Shown piece by piece: positions 31,844 through 34,751 of a DNA stretch of 34,751 nucleotides. The notes below the pieces were generated by a model, which saw nothing but the letters and a program-made list of their open reading frames with translations, was not told where the DNA came from and did not search any database. The position numbers and the translations under genes are program-made. Where the stretch lies: contig NZ_JAAXLS010000064.1 in the NCBI RefSeq assembly GCF_012328925.1, positions 1-34,751 on the forward strand. The letters are read 5' to 3'. This stretch comes from Amycolatopsis acididurans (GTDB lineage: Bacteria; Actinomycetota; Actinomycetes; Mycobacteriales; Pseudonocardiaceae). Within the stretch, counting starts at the first letter, position 1. Every line of letters starts with the position of its first letter.

Positions 31844-33085
31844 TCAATCCCCGGCGAACGTGAGACAGATCAGCGCGACGTTGAGCACCACGATGAGGCC
31901 CGCGACCATCGAAGCCAGCACCGTCGTGGCCCGCCGGTTGACGTCCGCGCCCATCAGCGACCGGTCGCTGGTGAGCTTGACCAGCGGGATCAACGCGAAC
32001 GGGATGCCGAAGGAGAGCACCACCTGTGACACCACGAGCGCACGGGACGGGTCGGCTCCTGCGGCGAGCACCACGACGGCGGGCAGCAGCGTGACCAGCC
32101 TGCGCAGCAGCAGCGGAACCCGCTTGCGCAACAGGCCCTGCATGATCATCGCCCCGGCGTAGGCGCCCACGGACGTCGAGGCGAGCCCCGAGGCGAGCAG
32201 CCCGACCGCGAACAGCAGCGCGATCCCGGCGCCCAGCGTGCCGCTGACCGCGCTGTGCACGCCCGCGATCGAGTCCACGCCGGACATGCCCTCCAGGTTG
32301 GTCGCGGCGAGCAGGATCATCGCCAGGTTCACCGCGCCCGCGAGCAGCATCGCCAGCGCGACGTCGAACCGCGTGACCCGCAGCAGCCCGGCGAGCTTGC
32401 GGCCGCTGGCGTGGCCGTGCCGGTCACGCGCCAGGCCGGAATGCAGGTAGACGGCGTGCGGCATCACCGTGGCGCCCAGCATCGCGGCCGCCAGCAGCAC
32501 GCTTTCCCCACCGGCGAAGTGCGGCACGAGACCGCCGGCCAGGCCGGATGGCGAGGGCGGTGCCACGAAGAGGCTGGCGAGGAACCCGATCGCGATGACC
32601 GCGAGCAGCCCGGTGACGACCCGCTCGAACGGGCGCTGACCGCGTTTGTCCTGTACCAGCAGCAGGCCCATCGACACGACGCCGGTGACCAGGCCACCGG
32701 CGAGCAGTGGCAGGCCGAACAGCAGGTTCAGCGCGATGGCGCCGCCGACGACCTCCGCCAGATCGGTGGCCATCGCCACGAATTCGGCCTGTGCCCAGTA
32801 GGCGAGGCGCCCGCCGCGCGGCATCCGCTCGCGCAGCGCCTCCGGCAGCGACTTCCCGGTGACCAGGCCCAGCTTGGCCGAGAGGTACTGCACGAGCCCG
32901 GCCATCAGGTTCGCCACGATCACGACCCACACCAGCAGGTAGCCGTACTGCGCACCGGCACTGACGTTGGCGGCGACGTTGCCGGGGTCGACGTAGGCGA
33001 CGGCCGCGACGAACGCGGGCCCGAGCAGCACCGACCCGGCCCGCACGCGGGCGAGCCTCGGGCGCAGGGTGTCCGCTACCGCCAT
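31844..33085 (-). CDS. mntH: NRAMP-family divalent metal transporter
   Basis: A 413-residue, 11-helix proton-coupled Mn/Fe importer. The metal site motif DPGN is Asp33-Asn36 in AYVDPGNVAANV; the second metal-binding motif is ATVMPHAVYLHS. Length and topology are normal for MntH. The ATG start follows GGTGGAG. Directly upstream a promoter overlaps a perfect dyad and a repeated 9-mer, so metal-responsive repression is likely. Confidence 0.94.
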   Translation of the reverse strand: MAVADTLRPRLARVRAGSVLLGPAFVAAVAYVDPGNVAANVSAGAQYGYLLVWVVIVANLMAGLVQYLSAKLGLVTGKSLPEALRERMPRGGRLAYWAQAEFVAMATDLAEVVGGAIALNLLFGLPLLAGGLVTGVVSMGLLLVQDKRGQRPFERVVTGLLAVIAIGFLASLFVAPPSPSGLAGGLVPHFAGGESVLLAAAMLGATVMPHAVYLHSGLARDRHGHASGRKLAGLLRVTRFDVALAMLLAGAVNLAMILLAATNLEGMSGVDSIAGVHSAVSGTLGAGIALLFAVGLLASGLASTSVGAYAGAMIMQGLLRKRVPLLLRRLVTLLPAVVVLAAGADPSRALVVSQVVLSFGIPFALIPLVKLTSDRSLMGADVNRRATTVLASMVAGLIVVLNVALICLTFAGD

Positions 33086-33111
33086 CGCTCCACCTCTGTC
33101 ATTGACGCTGT

Positions 33112-33142
33112 CCTAAACCGAAGTTTAGGCGCGCCGAAGTTT
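33112..33142. promoter_or_regulatory. mntH promoter and operator
   Basis: CCTAAAC-CGAA-GTTTAGG (33112-33129) is a perfect 7-bp inverted repeat. The 9-mer CCGAAGTTT occurs at 33118-33126 and again at 33134-33142. On the minus strand, -10 TAAACT (33127-33122) sits inside the dyad, with TGTACA 17 bases upstream as -35. A DtxR/MntR-type metal repressor is the natural candidate; the arms differ from the classical TTAGG-CCTAA order. Confidence 0.65.
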
Positions 33143-33207
33143 GATGTACAGAGCACCGGAAGTGACTTACGCGGGAGTATTACCCGTGCGGGCGAGGGTT
33201 AACCGGC

Positions 33208-33606
33208 TCAGGCGGCGGCCTGGGTGACCTCGTGTCCGGCGGCGCGGAGCGCGGCCTCGGCGCGGGTCAGGTCCGACTGCTTCACGAGCACGTGATCGGT
33301 GTCGAAGGTGGACAGGGTGAACAGCGCGACCCCGGCCGCGGCGAGTTCACTGGCGAGCGCGGCGATGATGCCGGTCAGCGTGAACTCCAGCGGGCCGCGG
33401 ACGGTGAGCAGCCGCCAGCCCGCCTCGACCTTCGCGTCGCCCGGCGCGAGCGCGGCCGGGCAGATCACCGACAACTCGCCGGCAGTCCGGGTCACCGACA
33501 CGAAACCGTTGCCCGGGGCCAGCAAACCCTCCGGCACCGCGGCATCCGGTTCGAGCCGCGCGACGGCGTACTCGCCCTGCTGCACGTCGATCGCGAGTCG
33601 TTTCAC
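33208..33606 (-). CDS. ACT-domain protein
   Basis: A 132-residue protein with a tandem ACT-like (CASTOR/DUF-type) layout: an N-terminal strand pair (RLAIDVQQGEYAVARL), GFVSVTRTAGELSVICP, then WRLLTVRGPLEFTLTGIIAALASELAAAGVALFTLSTFDTDHVLV, the typical ligand-sensing part. ACT proteins bind amino acids or other small ligands. GTG 33606 overlaps the thyX stop in GTGA, so the two are co-translated. No linked enzyme domain is present. Confidence 0.85.
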   Translation of the reverse strand: MKRLAIDVQQGEYAVARLEPDAAVPEGLLAPGNGFVSVTRTAGELSVICPAALAPGDAKVEAGWRLLTVRGPLEFTLTGIIAALASELAAAGVALFTLSTFDTDHVLVKQSDLTRAEAALRAAGHEVTQAAA

Positions 33607-34355
33607 CCTTCGAGCACCTTGGGGCTGGAGGCGACCTCGGTGCCGTCGGGCAGGGTGGAGATGGTGAAGTCCGCGAACACGTTCCCGGCCGCCTTCTGCA
33701 GCTGCCGCAGGCATTCCACGGCCAAGGCGCGGATCTCGACGTCGGCGTGCTCGGTCGCGCGCATCGCGATGAAATGCCGCCAGGCGCGGTAGTTCCCGGT
33801 GACCACGATGCGCGTCTCGGTCGCGTTGGGCAGCACGGCACGGGCGGCCTGGCGGGCCTGCTTGCGGCGCAGGGTCGCGCTCGGGGCGTCGGCGAACTTC
33901 TTCTCCAGCCCGGCGAGCAGCTCGGTGTAGGCCTCGACGCTGGCCTGCGCGGCGGCGAGGAACTTCTCGTGCAGTTCGGGATCGCTCGCGATGACGTCGG
34001 GCTCGACGAACGCGGCGTTGCGCTCGGGGACGTAGCGCTGCGAGAGCTGGGAGTAGGAGAAATGGCGGTGGCGGATCAGCTCGTGGGTCAGCGAGCGCGA
34101 GATGCCGGTGATGTAGAAGGTCACGGATCCGTGCTCCAGCACCGAAAGGTGGCCGACCTCGATGATGTGGTCGACGTAGCCGGCGTTGGTGGCCGTCTTC
34201 GGGTTCGGCTTGCTCCACGACTGGTAGCAGGCACGGCCGGCGAACTCGGCGAGCGCCTGGCCCCCGTCGGCGTCGGTGGACCACGGCACGTCCTCCGGCG
34301 GGAAGAACTCCGTCTTCGCGATCAACTGCACCTTGGGCGACACGGTTTCGGCCAC
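33603..34355 (-). CDS. thyX: flavin-dependent thymidylate synthase
   Basis: A 250-residue FAD enzyme that makes dTMP from dUMP, using methylene-THF as carbon donor. The signature RHRxxSxxxxSQR is complete at Arg95-Arg107 (RHRHFSYSQLSQR), followed by the Tyr. FAD/dUMP-binding segments include HLSVLEHGSVTFYI and TGNYRAWRHFIAMR. GTG 34355 has AAGGAG 7 bases upstream, excluding the longer reading. Upstream of dapA in the mycobacterial order too. It is coupled to the ACT-domain gene. Confidence 0.96.
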   Translation of the reverse strand: MAETVSPKVQLIAKTEFFPPEDVPWSTDADGGQALAEFAGRACYQSWSKPNPKTATNAGYVDHIIEVGHLSVLEHGSVTFYITGISRSLTHELIRHRHFSYSQLSQRYVPERNAAFVEPDVIASDPELHEKFLAAAQASVEAYTELLAGLEKKFADAPSATLRRKQARQAARAVLPNATETRIVVTGNYRAWRHFIAMRATEHADVEIRALAVECLRQLQKAAGNVFADFTISTLPDGTEVASSPKVLEG

Positions 34356-34444
34356 GGTCGCACTCCTTCCCCTCTGACGGCTCCAGGCAGCGTAACCGGC
34401 TCCGTTCCGGCAGCCGCGCAGACACTCGCGCACCACCACGACGC

Positions 34445-34479
34445 TTGACTGACACCATCGATGACGTCATAGTGGTGTC
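34445..34479 (+). promoter_or_regulatory. promoter with embedded operator, HicB-like gene
   Basis: -35 TTGACT (34445-34450), 17 bases, -10 CATAGT (34468-34473), then 6 bases to ATG 34480. Within it, GACACCA (34451-34457) and TGGTGTC (34473-34479) form an inverted repeat around the palindrome ATGACGTCAT (34461-34470). This is a consensus-like leaderless promoter that a self-binding protein could block. Confidence 0.75.
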
Positions 34480-34751
34480 ATGGATTTGACGCCGTACATC
34501 ACGAGCCTTCGCGAGGACCTCAGCGCGACGGCGTCCGCGGGCGACGAGCAGACGCGGCGCACCGCCGCCGTCCTGTCCGCCGCGCTGGAGCCCGCGGTGC
34601 GACTGGCGCTGATGAACGCACTGGCGGATCTCGCCGCGGAGGTCACCGCGCACCTGCCCGAACATGTCGTGGAGGTCCGGCTCGACGGCCGTGACGTCCG
34701 TGTGGTGGTCACCGGCACCACGACGAGCGAACGCTCGGCACCCCAGCCTCC
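34480..34751 (+). CDS. HicB-type antitoxin-like protein (truncated by window end)
   Basis: The first 90 codons of a gene that runs off the window. It begins MDLTPYITSLREDL and continues with ALEPAVRLALMNALADLAAEV and VVEVRLDGRDVRVVV, matching the actinobacterial proteins usually annotated as HicB-family antitoxins, which carry a ribbon-helix-helix domain nearer the C-terminus (not visible here). Such proteins could bind their own promoter. A toxin partner, if any, would lie beyond 34751. Confidence 0.6.
   Translation, partial: MDLTPYITSLREDLSATASAGDEQTRRTAAVLSAALEPAVRLALMNALADLAAEVTAHLPEHVVEVRLDGRDVRVVVTGTTTSERSAPQP

Noticed and set aside
33160..33204. Terminator downstream of the ACT-domain gene
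   Set aside because: Only the 8-base palindrome GGTTAACC and a 4-bp CGGG/CCCG pair are present, too weak to call.
1..34751. CRISPR array, tRNA/rRNA, insertion sequence or prophage
   Set aside because: No spaced direct repeats, no tRNA or rRNA signatures, and no transposase or phage-like protein seen; gene content is ordinary chromosomal.

Overview
The window is GC-rich, densely coded actinobacterial chromosome with GTG/TTG starts, a WXG100/EspG-type secretion cassette, PgsA, ClgR/PspA and ThyX. From recall, the block thyX-dapA-rnj-ftsK-(acetyltransferase)-pgsA-clgR-pspA-pspM follows the order known in Mycobacterium tuberculosis. The associated families (DUF3558 lipoprotein, DUF3040, EspG) suggest Pseudonocardiaceae, probably Amycolatopsis or a relative; the species cannot be fixed from sequence alone. 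No tRNA, rRNA, CRISPR array, IS element or prophage was recognised.

Layout. 121-2252 (-): four-gene ESX-associated cassette (small WXG-like protein, DUF3558 lipoprotein, PPE/WXG-like protein, EspG-like chaperone). 2492-7329 (+): MoxR ATPase, DUF58 protein and TgpA-like membrane transglutaminase, closed by a strong two-way terminator. 7410-10046 (-): DUF3040 membrane protein, DNA polymerase IV behind a PafBC-type DNA-damage promoter, and a methyltransferase. 10109-11783 (+): ParA-like ATPase overlapping an endonuclease VIII. 11784-12190 has its own promoter, an extreme Shine-Dalgarno sequence, a 12-codon mini-ORF and a palindrome around its stop. 12191-13808 (+): GNAT acetyltransferase and PyrD. 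13812-15566/15572 (-): allophanate hydrolase.

15664-20777 (-) is an envelope-stress block: rimO-pgsA-cinA, then clgR, then pspA-pspM. clgR and pspA each have an ECF-type promoter of the same form, GGAAC-N17-CGTT, and clgR also has a CGC-N5-GCG dyad that looks like its own operator. 20886-23031 (+): acetyltransferase, secreted cysteine-rich protein and secreted trypsin-fold protease. 23028-25529 (-): FtsK. 25649-27493 (+): acyltransferase and EamA transporter. 27490-30203 (-): dapA-rnj, translationally coupled. 30302-33085 (-): membrane Ser/Thr kinase and an NRAMP metal transporter with an operator-like dyad. 33208-34355 (-): thyX coupled to an ACT-domain protein. 34480-end (+): a truncated HicB-antitoxin-like gene behind a promoter with an embedded dyad.

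A recurring feature is a TANNNT -10 hexamer 6-8 bases before the start codon with no Shine-Dalgarno sequence, so many of these genes are probably read from leaderless mRNAs. Bases 1-120 and the other short gaps hold no gene I can support.
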